Shown: positions 42,719-51,240 of the stretch, in pieces
Layout: each line of letters opens with the position of its first letter
Numbering within the stretch: position 1 is the first letter of the stretch
Source: Gaetbulibacter_B jejuensis
Lineage (GTDB): Bacteria > Bacteroidota > Bacteroidia > Flavobacteriales > Flavobacteriaceae
Assembly: GCF_039524015.1 (NCBI RefSeq)
Contig: NZ_BAAAGF010000003.1
Location: forward strand, 434,001 to 498,000
Length of the DNA: 64,000 bases
Direction of reading: 5' to 3'
Made by a program: the position numbers and the translations under genes
The notes under the pieces: model-generated
Database searches by the model: none
Seen by the model: the letters and a program-made list of their open reading frames with translations, nothing else
What the model was told of the DNA's origin: nothing

Positions 42719-44983
42719 ATGCCTTTCAAGAAAATAGCCGTTTGTATTGTTTTTATCAGTTTTTTATTCAATTGTCAAAACACTGAAACACCCAACATTA
42801 AGCCTCAAATTATCCCAATTCCTTCAGAGCAAACTATTAATAAAGGACATTTTGTTTTAGACAATTCTACCGGAATAAAGTATACTGACGATTTTAAAAT
42901 CTCTGCAGAATTTTTAAAATCCTACATTGAAAATGGAAGTTCCATAAAGCTACAGGACAATAATTCTATTTCATTCATAAAAGATGATAGCATTGAAAAT
43001 CCAGAAGGATATTTGCTTGAAATTCTTCCGAAGTCAATTGTAATCAAAGCCAAAACAGATCAAGGTGCATTTTATGCAATACAATCATTAAGACAATTGC
43101 TACCTACCGAATTTGAAAATAAAACGTTTTCTGAAGCAAAAGCACTTATCTCTTGTGCCGCAATAAAAGACGAGCCACAATTCGAGCATCGAGGTATGCA
43201 CTTAGATGTATCCAGACACATGTTTTCAGTTGAATTCATAAAGAAATATATTGATGCTTTAGCGATGCTTAAAATGAATACGTTTCACTGGCATTTAACC
43301 GACGATCAAGGTTGGCGAATAGAAATCAAAAAATATCCAAAACTGCAAGAGATTGCAGCTTATAGAAACGAAACCCTTATTGGTCATTATAGCGACCAAC
43401 CTCAACAATTTGACGGTAAAACATATGGAGGTTTTTACACACAAGAAGAAGTTAAAGAGGTTGTGGCTTATGCTAAAAGTAGATTTGTTACCGTAATTCC
43501 TGAGATTGAACTTCCTGGTCATGCACAAGCTGCCATTGCTGCTTATCCTGAATTAGGTTGTACTGGAAAACAAATAGATGTTGCTACAACATGGGGAGTT
43601 TTTGAAGATATTTTTTGTCCAAAAGAAGAAACATTTACTTTTTTAGAAAATGTTTTAGACGAGGTTGCTACTCTTTTTCCTAGCACATACATTCATATTG
43701 GTGGTGATGAAGCTCCAAAAGCCAGATGGAAAAACTGTGAATATTGTCAAAAACTCATAAAGAATGAAGGTTTGAAAGACGAACACGAACTACAAAGCTA
43801 TTTTATAGCACGTATTGAAAAATATCTTAACAGCAAAGGCAAGCAAATTATAGGTTGGGACGAAATTCTTGAAGGCGGTTTAGCTCCAAATGCAACTGTA
43901 ATGTCATGGAGAGGAATTGAAGGTGCTGTTGAAGCTGCGAAGCAACACCACAATGTAATTATGACACCTACGTCTCATTGTTATTTTGATTATTATCAAA
44001 GTGAAAACGACAACGAACCTTTAGCTATTGGTGGTTTTTTACCATTAGAAAAAGTATATGGTTTTAACCCAATCCCTGAGGAACTCAATGATGACGAAGC
44101 ACAATACATTTTAGGTGCACAAGGGAACATTTGGACAGAGTACATTAACACCGAAAGTCAATTGGAATATATGGCTTTTCCACGAATGTTAGCCATGAGC
44201 GAAGTGGTATGGTCAAAACCAGAAAACAAAAATTATCCTGATTTTGTGAAGCGTGTTGAGAATTTTCACAAGAGACTCGATGCTTTAGATATTAATTATG
44301 CTAATCATCTTTATGAGATTGAAGGTGAGTTACTATCAAATGATAACCTTAGCTATCAACTAAAAACGCTAACTGACGGTAAAACTATAAGGTACACCCT
44401 AGACAGTTCGGAACCTACACTGCAATCAGAAATTTATAATCAACCTATTCCAATTACTAAAAGCGTGACCATAAAAGCGTCCCTGTTTAATAATGAAAAA
44501 CAATTAGGCAAAGTTTTCACTCAAAACATTAATCATCATAAGGCAGTAGGAAAAAAGATTACCATAAATAAAGCACCTCACAAATCCTATCTTGGAAGTG
44601 GTGCTGAAGGATTAATCAATGGTGTTTCTGGAAGCGATTCACGTTATGGAGATAAAGAATGGTTGGGATTTTGGGGAGAAGATATTGAGATCATTATTGA
44701 TTTAGGTGAAGAAACAGAAATCAATTCTATTGAAACTAGATTTTACAATGGACAAGGCCAATGGATTTATGCTCCTAATGAAATCGAAATAGAAATCGAA
44801 AATGAAGTTGAAAAAATGCAGATTCCGAATGCAACAGAAAAACTTATCAGCATAAAGTTTGAACCCAATGTTTCAGGACGTTATATCACCTTTAAAATCC
44901 CAAACCATGGTATTATTCCAGAAGGCAAACAAGGTGCTGGTAACAAAGCATGGACGTTTATTGATGAAATAATTGTGAATTAA
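42719..44983 (+). CDS. Beta-N-acetylhexosaminidase, GH20 lipoprotein
   Basis: A 754-residue glycoside hydrolase that removes terminal N-acetylhexosamines, for example from chitin oligomers or peptidoglycan turnover products. It has a lipoprotein signal (LFNC, cysteine near 19) and an N-terminal GH20b domain (about 30-140). The TIM-barrel follows with GMHLDVSRHMF, FHWHLTDDQGWRIEIK and the catalytic pair in HIGGDEAPKARW. Beyond about residue 560 there is a chitobiase-like beta domain (TIRYTLDSSEPT), then a galactose-binding/F5/8-type domain. An extracytoplasmic location is expected. No sugar operon surrounds it. Confidence 0.94.
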   Translation: MPFKKIAVCIVFISFLFNCQNTETPNIKPQIIPIPSEQTINKGHFVLDNSTGIKYTDDFKISAEFLKSYIENGSSIKLQDNNSISFIKDDSIENPEGYLLEILPKSIVIKAKTDQGAFYAIQSLRQLLPTEFENKTFSEAKALISCAAIKDEPQFEHRGMHLDVSRHMFSVEFIKKYIDALAMLKMNTFHWHLTDDQGWRIEIKKYPKLQEIAAYRNETLIGHYSDQPQQFDGKTYGGFYTQEEVKEVVAYAKSRFVTVIPEIELPGHAQAAIAAYPELGCTGKQIDVATTWGVFEDIFCPKEETFTFLENVLDEVATLFPSTYIHIGGDEAPKARWKNCEYCQKLIKNEGLKDEHELQSYFIARIEKYLNSKGKQIIGWDEILEGGLAPNATVMSWRGIEGAVEAAKQHHNVIMTPTSHCYFDYYQSENDNEPLAIGGFLPLEKVYGFNPIPEELNDDEAQYILGAQGNIWTEYINTESQLEYMAFPRMLAMSEVVWSKPENKNYPDFVKRVENFHKRLDALDINYANHLYEIEGELLSNDNLSYQLKTLTDGKTIRYTLDSSEPTLQSEIYNQPIPITKSVTIKASLFNNEKQLGKVFTQNINHHKAVGKKITINKAPHKSYLGSGAEGLINGVSGSDSRYGDKEWLGFWGEDIEIIIDLGEETEINSIETRFYNGQGQWIYAPNEIEIEIENEVEKMQIPNATEKLISIKFEPNVSGRYITFKIPNHGIIPEGKQGAGNKAWTFIDEIIVN

Positions 44984-44994
44984 CCAATATAATA

Positions 44995-45082
44995 GTCAGT
45001 TCGAGTGAAATTATGTAATAATTTTGTATCGAGAACAATCATCTCGATACAATTTTGATAAATCAAAATCACTCGATGTGAC
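44995..45082. repeat. 88-bp nested palindromic intergenic element
   Basis: Outer imperfect arms GTCAGTTCGAGTG (44995-45007) and CACTCGATGTGAC (45070-45082) enclose a perfect 11-bp stem TTGTATCGAGA/TCTCGATACAA (45024-45034 with 45042-45052, 7-base loop). It fills almost the whole space between the hexosaminidase and cutC genes. The layout is that of REP/MITE-like elements. No second copy occurs in this window. Confidence 0.65.
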
Positions 45083-45094
45083 AAACACAAAAAC

Positions 45095-45790
45095 ATGCTT
45101 TTAGAAATCTGTGCCAATTCCTATCAATCAGCTAAAAACGCTCAAGACGCAGGAGCTCATCGCATTGAGCTATGTCAAGAACTTTCTGTTGGTGGCATTA
45201 CACCTAGTTATGGTTTATTAAAACAAGTAAGAGATACACTTTCAATTCCGGTGTTTGTATTAATCAGACCTCGAAGTGGTAATTTTGTCTACACAGAAGA
45301 TGAGCTTGACATCATGAAACAAGACATTCAACTATGTAAAGACTTAGGTTTTCAAGGCATCGTTTCAGGGGTTTTAAATGCAGATGATACTATTGACTTA
45401 AAACAAACAAAAGAACTTGTAGAACTCTCCAAACCACTTTCTTTTACATTTCATCGTGCGTTTGATTGCGTTAAAAATCCTGAAGAAGCTCTCGAACAGC
45501 TCATCAATTTAGGTACTGAAAGAGTACTGACTTCCGGTTTACAACCTTCAGCTGAAAAAGGCATTAATACTCTAAAAAAACTAAACGAAAAAGCTAAAGG
45601 AAGAATTACCATTTTAGCAGGTGGTGGCATTAACCAAAATAACGCTAAACGTTTTAAAGAAATAGGATTAAAGGAAATTCACGCATCAGCTTCTTCAACC
45701 ATTGAAAGTGATGGTTCGTTATTTTCAACACCTCTCACCTTTTCTGACTCAAAAAAAATTAAAGCCATATTAAGTGCAATTAGTCATTAA
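45095..45790 (+). CDS. cutC: CutC family protein
   Basis: A 231-residue TIM-barrel protein of the CutC family, named for copper homeostasis although the biochemical role is not settled. The signature is complete: LEICANSYQSAKNAQDAGAHRIELC at the start (two adjacent family blocks), GGITPSYG, VFVLIRPRSGNFVYT, TFHRAFD, and LAGGGINQNN near residue 175. The start codon follows the palindromic element by 12 bases. It converges on prmC with a 15-base gap and no visible terminator. Confidence 0.92.
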   Translation: MLLEICANSYQSAKNAQDAGAHRIELCQELSVGGITPSYGLLKQVRDTLSIPVFVLIRPRSGNFVYTEDELDIMKQDIQLCKDLGFQGIVSGVLNADDTIDLKQTKELVELSKPLSFTFHRAFDCVKNPEEALEQLINLGTERVLTSGLQPSAEKGINTLKKLNEKAKGRITILAGGGINQNNAKRFKEIGLKEIHASASSTIESDGSLFSTPLTFSDSKKIKAILSAISH

Positions 45791-45805
45791 GAATTATTAA
45801 AAACC

Positions 45806-46669
45806 TCAAACCTTTACTGCTTTCACCATTCTATCATTACCAAATAAATCTTGCTTGAGCTCTACGTTTTTAAAAGAAAATGTCTGTATTAAATCATCCA
45901 TTTCTTTTCCTAAATATTGATTAATTTCAAAATACAAAGTGCCTTTTTCTTTCAAATAAATAGTTGAAAATTCACATATAGATCGATAAAATAACAACGG
46001 ATCATGATCATCAACAAATAACGCTAGGTGTGGCTCATGATTGAGCACATTTGGTTTTATTTCCTGCTTTTCAAGTTGTCGTACATAAGGCGGATTGGAC
46101 ACTATGATATCAAATTTAAAATCTGATTTAAACCCATCAGGATTTAAAATGTCATCATTTATAAATTGCACAGATACATTATTATTTTCAGCATTTTGTC
46201 TCGCTACTTCCAATGCGTTTTTACTAACATCTAGAGCATAAACTTTAGCATTTGGCAAGTGTTTAGCCAAAGAAATCGCAATACAACCTGTTCCTGTACC
46301 AATGTCTAAAATGTTTAATTGAGCATCTTGGTTTTGAGCTGAGTGATTTTTGATAATCCACTCTACAAGTTCTTCGGTTTCAGGTCTTGGAATTAAGGTA
46401 TCTGGATTGACCTTGAACATTAAACCGTAAAACTCGGTTTCTCCAATAATATACTGAATAGGCTCTTGCTGTTCTAGTCTGCTTAAAGCATCTTGAAAAA
46501 CTTCTTCGTTTTTTTTATTGATGATAGCATTTGGCTCTAAAGCTAAAACCATTCTATTTAAACCAACAACATGCTCGGTCAAGAGATAGAAAAAGCTATC
46601 GACCTCTTGTTTACCATAAACAGTATCTAGCGTTTTATGAAATAATGTTTGAATGTCTTTTAACTTCAT
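45806..46669 (-). CDS. prmC: Peptide chain release factor N5-glutamine methyltransferase
   Basis: PrmC methylates the GGQ glutamine of release factors RF1 and RF2. The 287 residues have the N-terminal helical domain (YIIGETEFYGLMF and LIPRPETEELVEW), the SAM motif LDIGTGTGCIAI, and the catalytic NPPY in VSNPPYVRQ. ATG 46669 is chosen over an earlier one at 46687: it forms an ATGA overlap with the stop of the upstream GNAT gene and starts the conserved helix directly. The two genes are therefore translationally coupled. Confidence 0.95.
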   Translation of the reverse strand: MKLKDIQTLFHKTLDTVYGKQEVDSFFYLLTEHVVGLNRMVLALEPNAIINKKNEEVFQDALSRLEQQEPIQYIIGETEFYGLMFKVNPDTLIPRPETEELVEWIIKNHSAQNQDAQLNILDIGTGTGCIAISLAKHLPNAKVYALDVSKNALEVARQNAENNNVSVQFINDDILNPDGFKSDFKFDIIVSNPPYVRQLEKQEIKPNVLNHEPHLALFVDDHDPLLFYRSICEFSTIYLKEKGTLYFEINQYLGKEMDDLIQTFSFKNVELKQDLFGNDRMVKAVKV

Positions 46670-47157
46670 AACTTTTTTATCATCCATACATTACACGAAT
46701 AGTGTCCTGTATATCCCATTGGCTTATCTAGTGACTGAAACCCTACTCTAGCGTAGAGTTTTGTGGCTGCTTTCATATATGGCAAGGTTTCTAAATAACA
46801 GTGCTCAAACCCAAACTGTTTAGCTTGTTCAAGACAAACTGCCATCATTTTTGCACCTAAACCAGTACCTCTAGCTTCTGGTAAAAAATACATTTTTTGC
46901 AACTCGCAAACATTTCCTTCGTAGTTATCTAATTGCGAAATACCTGCTCCACCAATAATTTTACCATTGTGGTCAATAACGAAATATTTAGATTTAGGAG
47001 TATCATACGTTTTTGTCATACAATCTAAAGCTTTATCTTCATAGGCTGTTCCAACTTTAGGCACTCCAAACTCAATAAGCACCTCTCTAATAACCTTTGC
47101 AATTTGCTGGTCATCTTCAGGCTGTATTTCTCTAATTACAATATTATTATTGCTCAC
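46666..47157 (-). CDS. GNAT family N-acetyltransferase
   Basis: A 163-residue acetyltransferase. Motif A for acetyl-CoA binding is PEARGTGLGAKMM near residue 95, preceded by the strand VCELQKMYFL and followed by CYLETLPYMKAATKLYARVGF, the typical GNAT C-terminal half. The acceptor is unknown. Overlap with prmC by four bases suggests a shared transcript, although acetylation of a translation component is only a guess from that context. Confidence 0.88.
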   Translation of the reverse strand: MSNNNIVIREIQPEDDQQIAKVIREVLIEFGVPKVGTAYEDKALDCMTKTYDTPKSKYFVIDHNGKIIGGAGISQLDNYEGNVCELQKMYFLPEARGTGLGAKMMAVCLEQAKQFGFEHCYLETLPYMKAATKLYARVGFQSLDKPMGYTGHYSCNVWMIKKL

Positions 47158-47174
47158 TTTATTGTATTATTTTT

Positions 47175-47194
47175 ATCCCGAAATTTTTCGGGAT
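47175..47194. repeat. 20-base palindrome ATCCCGAAA-TT-TTTCGGGAT
   Basis: A perfect 9-bp stem with a 2-base loop lies 17 bases upstream of the GNAT gene start. On the minus strand it is followed by A-rich rather than T-rich sequence, so it is not a terminator for the small upstream gene. Confidence 0.5.
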
Positions 47195-47253
47195 GAAGAT
47201 ACATATTATAAATTCGATTTTGATAAGAAATCATTCAATTGCTTTGGTAGATT

Positions 47254-47466
47254 TCAGTTTTTGTTTCTCAACCATTTAATTAAATCTTTAATTATATATA
47301 ATAATGGTAAAGCTATCAGAAAAAATGCTACAATAGCGCTTGTTAAGATTGATTTGTATACATATGGAAACTCCATCTTAGGTATTGAAATCATATGTGA
47401 ATAACCTATTATCATTATAAAAATGCAAACTAAATAAGATAATAAGCGATAAAAGAAATTTTTCAA
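47254..47466 (-). CDS. Small two-helix membrane protein, uncharacterised
   Basis: A 70-residue protein with two hydrophobic helices (about residues 8-24 and 40-60) and a basic C-terminus (IKWLRNKN). It begins at ATG and fills most of the space between the GNAT and ribD genes. An 84-codon ORF on the other strand overlaps it, but it lacks membrane or soluble-protein character. I recognise no family; it may be a genuine small membrane protein. Confidence 0.5.
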   Translation of the reverse strand: MKNFFYRLLSYLVCIFIMIIGYSHMISIPKMEFPYVYKSILTSAIVAFFLIALPLLYIIKDLIKWLRNKN

Positions 47467-47522
47467 TGTTATTTTAATTTTCTATAAATATAAATTATAA
47501 TATTTGTTAATTATTACTCTTC

Positions 47523-48518
47523 TTGAAACAACACGACTATTACATAAAACGCTGTATTGAAATTGCCAAAAACGGATTGGGAACCACAAGACCAAACCCA
47601 ATGGTTGGTTGCGTGATTGTGCATAACAACTCTATTATTGGAGAAGGGTTTACAAGTCCTTATGGCGGCAATCATGCAGAAGTAAATGCCATAGCATCAG
47701 TAAAAGACAAGTCTTTACTAGAAAAAGCAACACTTTATGTTACTTTAGAACCTTGTAGTCATTTTGGAAAAACACCGCCTTGTAGCGATTTAATTATTAA
47801 ACATAACATCCCTAAAGTTGTAATTGGTACTATTGACACTCATAGTAAAGTTGCAGGAAAAGGTATTGAAAAACTAAAAAATGCTGGATGCAATGTTGTT
47901 GTTGGCGTTTTAGAAGACGCTTGTAAAAAACATCATAAACGCTTCTTTACGTTTCACAACAAGCAACGTCCTTATATTATTTTAAAATGGGCTGAAACTA
48001 CTGATGGTTTTATTGCTCCTTTAACTAAAGAAGAACAAAAGCCTGTTTGGATCACTAACACTTACTCACGTCAATTAGTGCATAAGTGGCGCAGTGAAGA
48101 ACAAGCTATTTTGGTTGGTACAAATACTGTTTTACAAGACAACCCAAGCTTGACAGTAAGGGATTGGACTGGAACAAATCCTATTCGTGTGGTTTTAGAC
48201 AAAAACGAAACGCTTTCAAAAGCATATAAGGTCTTTAATAATGAAGCGCAAACCATAGTAGTCAAAGACACGTCAGCACAATCAATTTGCAAAGCTTTAT
48301 ATGATGCTGAAATTAATTCTGTAATTATTGAAGGAGGCTCAAAAACCTTACAGCTTTTTATAGATTCTGGTGTTTGGGATGAAGCGCGTGTATTTACAGG
48401 ACAAACTATGTTTAAAGAAGGTATAAAAGCACCAAATTTTACAGGAAAGCTAATTTCTGAAGAAAACATTAAAAATGATATTTTAAGGATTTATGAAAAT
48501 CCTGATAAGGATGTATAA
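47523..48518 (+). CDS. ribD: Bifunctional riboflavin biosynthesis deaminase/reductase RibD
   Basis: RibD deaminates and then reduces the pyrimidine intermediate of riboflavin synthesis. The 331 residues start at TTG; the family's opening (YYIKRCIEIAKNGLG) follows five residues later, and no ATG is available before it. The deaminase domain has the zinc motif HAEVNAI and PCSHFGKTPPC; the reductase domain starts near residue 145 (RPYIILKWAETTDGFIA) and has IIEGGSKTLQLFI. No FMN riboswitch is recognisable in the short leader. The HAD gene follows after 30 bases. Confidence 0.95.
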   Translation: MKQHDYYIKRCIEIAKNGLGTTRPNPMVGCVIVHNNSIIGEGFTSPYGGNHAEVNAIASVKDKSLLEKATLYVTLEPCSHFGKTPPCSDLIIKHNIPKVVIGTIDTHSKVAGKGIEKLKNAGCNVVVGVLEDACKKHHKRFFTFHNKQRPYIILKWAETTDGFIAPLTKEEQKPVWITNTYSRQLVHKWRSEEQAILVGTNTVLQDNPSLTVRDWTGTNPIRVVLDKNETLSKAYKVFNNEAQTIVVKDTSAQSICKALYDAEINSVIIEGGSKTLQLFIDSGVWDEARVFTGQTMFKEGIKAPNFTGKLISEENIKNDILRIYENPDKDV

Positions 48519-48548
48519 CTAAAAAAAATCCGTTTACACGAAAAAACT

Positions 48549-49160
48549 ATGATTAAAACCTTAATATTTGATTTTGGTGATGTGTTTATCAACTTAGATA
48601 AAGAAGGCGCAATGAATAACGCTCTTAATTTGTTTGAAGTTGAAACTTTCCCTGAAGAACTCATTGCCATAAATAGTTTGTATGAACAAGGACTAATATC
48701 TAGCGAAGAGTTTATAGAGTTTTATGTAGAGAATTTCCCTAAACTCTCAAAAGAATCCATTCTTGATGCTTGGAACTATATTTTGAGAGATTTCCCTACT
48801 CATCGTTTAGAGTTTTTAAAAACACTAGCTAAAACTGATGACTACAAACTAATTTTATTAAGTAATACTAATGAATTACATATTAATTGGATAAAAGACA
48901 AGGTGGAATTTTACGACGATTTTAAAAACCAATTTCATGTGTTTTATTTATCGCACGAAATCAATTTAAGAAAACCTAACGCTAACATTTATGAGTTTGT
49001 ACTCCATGAAAACAATTTAAAACCTGAAGAGTGCCTTTTTATTGACGACACCAAAGAGAACACTGATTCTGCATCAAAACTTGGCATTCATACCTGGAAC
49101 ATCAACCCAACTACTGAAGATGTTGTAAATTTATTCACTATAAACAACCATTTATTTTAA
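48549..49160 (+). CDS. HAD-family hydrolase (YihX-like)
   Basis: A 203-residue haloacid-dehalogenase-type phosphatase. Motif I is FDFGDVFINLD at the N-terminus, motif II LLSNTNELH, motif III the lysine in LRKPNANIYEF, and motif IV FIDDTKENTDSA. A small helical cap lies between I and II. The substrate is unknown, although its place behind ribD makes the phosphatase step of riboflavin synthesis a tempting but unproven idea. The stop overlaps the next start by one base. Confidence 0.88.
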   Translation: MIKTLIFDFGDVFINLDKEGAMNNALNLFEVETFPEELIAINSLYEQGLISSEEFIEFYVENFPKLSKESILDAWNYILRDFPTHRLEFLKTLAKTDDYKLILLSNTNELHINWIKDKVEFYDDFKNQFHVFYLSHEINLRKPNANIYEFVLHENNLKPEECLFIDDTKENTDSASKLGIHTWNINPTTEDVVNLFTINNHLF

Positions 49161-50020
49161 TGTATTTAGTTTTTAGCATACTCGCTTCAACTTTAATTTT
49201 TATTGTTTTTAAGCTCTTTCAACGATTTAAAATCGACACTACTCAAGCTATAGTTGTCAACTATTTTATAGCATGTATTGTTGGTTTAATCGCTTACGAT
49301 TCGCCTATCAGTATTTCTGAAATCACCAACTCAAAATGGTTTTTGGGAGCCGTTTTTTTAGGTGTTTTATTTATAAGTATTTTTATTGTAATGGCGATTA
49401 CAGTTCAAAAAAACGGTGTTTCTGTTGCTTCAGTAGCTTCAAAAATGAGTGTTGTAATTCCTGTTATTTTTGGTATTTACGTCTATAATGAAAGTACTGG
49501 CTTGCAAAAGCTAATAGGTATATTGCTAGCTTTAGCTGCAGTATATTTAGCTTCCATAAAAGCGGGTTCTAAAATCAATTTTAAGAAAAACTTACTCTTT
49601 CCTATACTTTTGTTTTTAGGTTCTGGAGTTATAGACACCTCTATTAAATATCTAGAAACTACTTACGTTCCTGAAAATGGAATTCCTATTTTTTCTGCAA
49701 CAATTTTTGGTTGCGCAGCATTAATTGGCGTATTAACCCTTATTGCAAAACTATTTAAAGGCGAATTTAAATTTCAACCTAAAAGTTTATTAGGAGGTAT
49801 TACTCTTGGTATTATAAACTACAGTTCTATTTACTTTTTATTAAAAGCACTAGACCACGAAACGTTTGAGAGCTCTACTCTATTTACAGTAAATAATGTA
49901 GGTATTGTGATGCTTTCCACTTTAACAGGTTTGGTTTTATTTGGAGAAAAACTTTCAGCTAAAAACTGGATAGGTATTGTTTTGGCGATTGTCTCGATAA
50001 TTTTAGTGACATTAGCATAA
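49160..50020 (+). CDS. EamA/DMT family transporter
   Basis: A 286-residue inner-membrane protein with about ten hydrophobic helices in two similar halves, the layout of drug/metabolite transporters. Examples are VASVASKMSVVIPVIFG with LIGILLALAAVYLAS in the first half, and VNNVGIVMLSTLTGLVLFGE with WIGIVLAIVSIILVTLA in the second. The substrate is unknown. It overlaps the HAD gene by one base and the following IMPACT-family gene by one base, so four genes from ribD onward look like one operon. Confidence 0.88.
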   Translation: MYLVFSILASTLIFIVFKLFQRFKIDTTQAIVVNYFIACIVGLIAYDSPISISEITNSKWFLGAVFLGVLFISIFIVMAITVQKNGVSVASVASKMSVVIPVIFGIYVYNESTGLQKLIGILLALAAVYLASIKAGSKINFKKNLLFPILLFLGSGVIDTSIKYLETTYVPENGIPIFSATIFGCAALIGVLTLIAKLFKGEFKFQPKSLLGGITLGIINYSSIYFLLKALDHETFESSTLFTVNNVGIVMLSTLTGLVLFGEKLSAKNWIGIVLAIVSIILVTLA

Positions 50021-50634
50021 TGAAAGATACTTTCAAAACCATAAACAAACCATCTGAAGAAATCTTATTCAAAGACAAAAACAGTAAATTTTTTGGATAT
50101 GCGTTTCCTGTGTCTTCTGAAGATAAGGTTAAACAATATATAGAAGATTTAAAAAAACAACACCACCAAGCCAGACATTGGTGTTATGCTTACCAAATAG
50201 GAACAGACGAAACCAATATACAGTTTAGAGCAAATGATGACGGTGAACCCAACAACAGTGCAGGCATGCCTATTTATGGGCAAATACAATCTTTTGAAGT
50301 CACAAATATCTTAATTGTAGTTGTAAGATACTTTGGAGGCGTAAAACTAGGTGTTAGTGGTTTAATAAATGCTTATAAAACAGCGGCTCAATTAAGTTTA
50401 GAAGCTTCAAAAATTGTTACTAAAACTATTAACAGGCATTACAAAATCACTTTTGATTACAAAAACATGAATAAAGTGATGCGTATTATAAAAGAAAAAA
50501 ACATAAAGGTTTTAGATCAAAAACTAGAATTAGATTGCCAACTTAATATTTCTGTAAGATTAAAAGAAAGCGAATCTATTTTTAATGCTTTTGATAGCTT
50601 ATTTGAAGTTTCTATAAGCCCATTAAACGATTAA
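50020..50634 (+). CDS. IMPACT/YigZ family protein
   Basis: A 204-residue protein with an N-terminal UPF0029/IMPACT domain (about 15-120; KFFGYAFPV, ARHWCYAYQIG, DDGEPNNSAGMPI, VVVRYFGGVKLG) and a C-terminal DUF1949 ferredoxin-like domain (about 140-200). YigZ proteins are thought to touch translation or nucleic acids, but no reaction is established. The start overlaps the transporter stop by one base. The end overlaps the convergent thioesterase gene by four bases. Confidence 0.92.
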   Translation: MKDTFKTINKPSEEILFKDKNSKFFGYAFPVSSEDKVKQYIEDLKKQHHQARHWCYAYQIGTDETNIQFRANDDGEPNNSAGMPIYGQIQSFEVTNILIVVVRYFGGVKLGVSGLINAYKTAAQLSLEASKIVTKTINRHYKITFDYKNMNKVMRIIKEKNIKVLDQKLELDCQLNISVRLKESESIFNAFDSLFEVSISPLND

Positions 50635-51041
50635 TCTTGTAATTTGTCTAAAATATATTTTGGACATCTTGTAGGTCTATTCTTGTTAATATCTATAAAC
50701 GCCAAAACGGTATTTCCTGTCGTTAAAATTTCATTTTTAGAATTTAAAATTTCGTAGTCAAATTCTATAGTTGCTGCTGGCATTTTTTTTAGTTTTGTTA
50801 TCACTTTAATAACATCATCATAATACGCTGACTTTTTGAATTTTACACTTAAAGATATAACCGGAAGCATAACACCATCTTCTTCCATTTGTTTATAAGT
50901 TACTCCTAATTCTCTTAACCACTCTGTTCTACCTATTTCAAAATATTGCGCGTAGTTTCCATGGTAAACCACACCCATTTGATCTGTTTCACCATAACGT
51001 ACTCTAATCTGATTTTCAGAGCATTTTGTAGGATTAACCAT
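50631..51041 (-). CDS. Acyl-CoA thioesterase, 4HBT hot-dog fold
   Basis: A 136-residue hot-dog-fold thioesterase of the YbgC/4-hydroxybenzoyl-CoA type. The active-site signature is VRYGETDQMGVVYHGNYAQY (aspartate near residue 19), followed by the long helix FEIGRTEWLRELG and core strands with AFIDINKNRPTRCP at the end. The substrate chain length is unknown. It diverges from dnaA across 199 bases and overlaps the IMPACT-family gene by four bases. Confidence 0.92.
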   Translation of the reverse strand: MVNPTKCSENQIRVRYGETDQMGVVYHGNYAQYFEIGRTEWLRELGVTYKQMEEDGVMLPVISLSVKFKKSAYYDDVIKVITKLKKMPAATIEFDYEILNSKNEILTTGNTVLAFIDINKNRPTRCPKYILDKLQD

Positions 51042-51171
51042 AAAATTTTAATTTTTTTTTTGTACTTTCAACAAGTTTTAAACATGAGAAAAAAATTCTT
51101 AAAATTCAACGAGTTTTGATTTTTTTTTTAAGAATTTTGTTCACATATTTGTCAGGTAAAAAAAATGACTC

Positions 51172-51199
51172 AAGAGAAACTCGAATTTCTCTTTTTTTT
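51172..51199 (+). terminator. Terminator-like hairpin in the dnaA leader
   Basis: An 8-bp stem AAGAGAAA/TTTCTCTT (51172-51179 with 51186-51193), loop CTCGAA, runs into a T-run (to 51199), 41 bases before the dnaA ATG. No plus-strand gene precedes it, so it cannot simply end another gene. A second inverted repeat lies further up (51092-51101 with 51129-51138). Confidence 0.5.
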
Positions 51200-51240
51200 A
51201 CTAAACTAAACTAACTAAACATCAAAAATTAACTTAGAGA

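Noticed and set aside
47150..47404. An 84-codon plus-strand ORF between the GNAT and ribD genes
   Set aside because: It overlaps a better minus-strand membrane protein, includes the palindrome, and its composition does not look like a protein domain.
47467..47522. FMN riboswitch before ribD
   Set aside because: The space is too short and AT-rich, and none of the conserved FMN-aptamer segments is present.
48071..48469. A 132-codon minus-strand ORF inside ribD
   Set aside because: It is antisense to the conserved RibD reductase domain.
51042..51240. Replication origin next to dnaA
   Set aside because: I find no TTATNCACA-type boxes or iterons in the 199-base space, and dnaN/gyrB are not adjacent.
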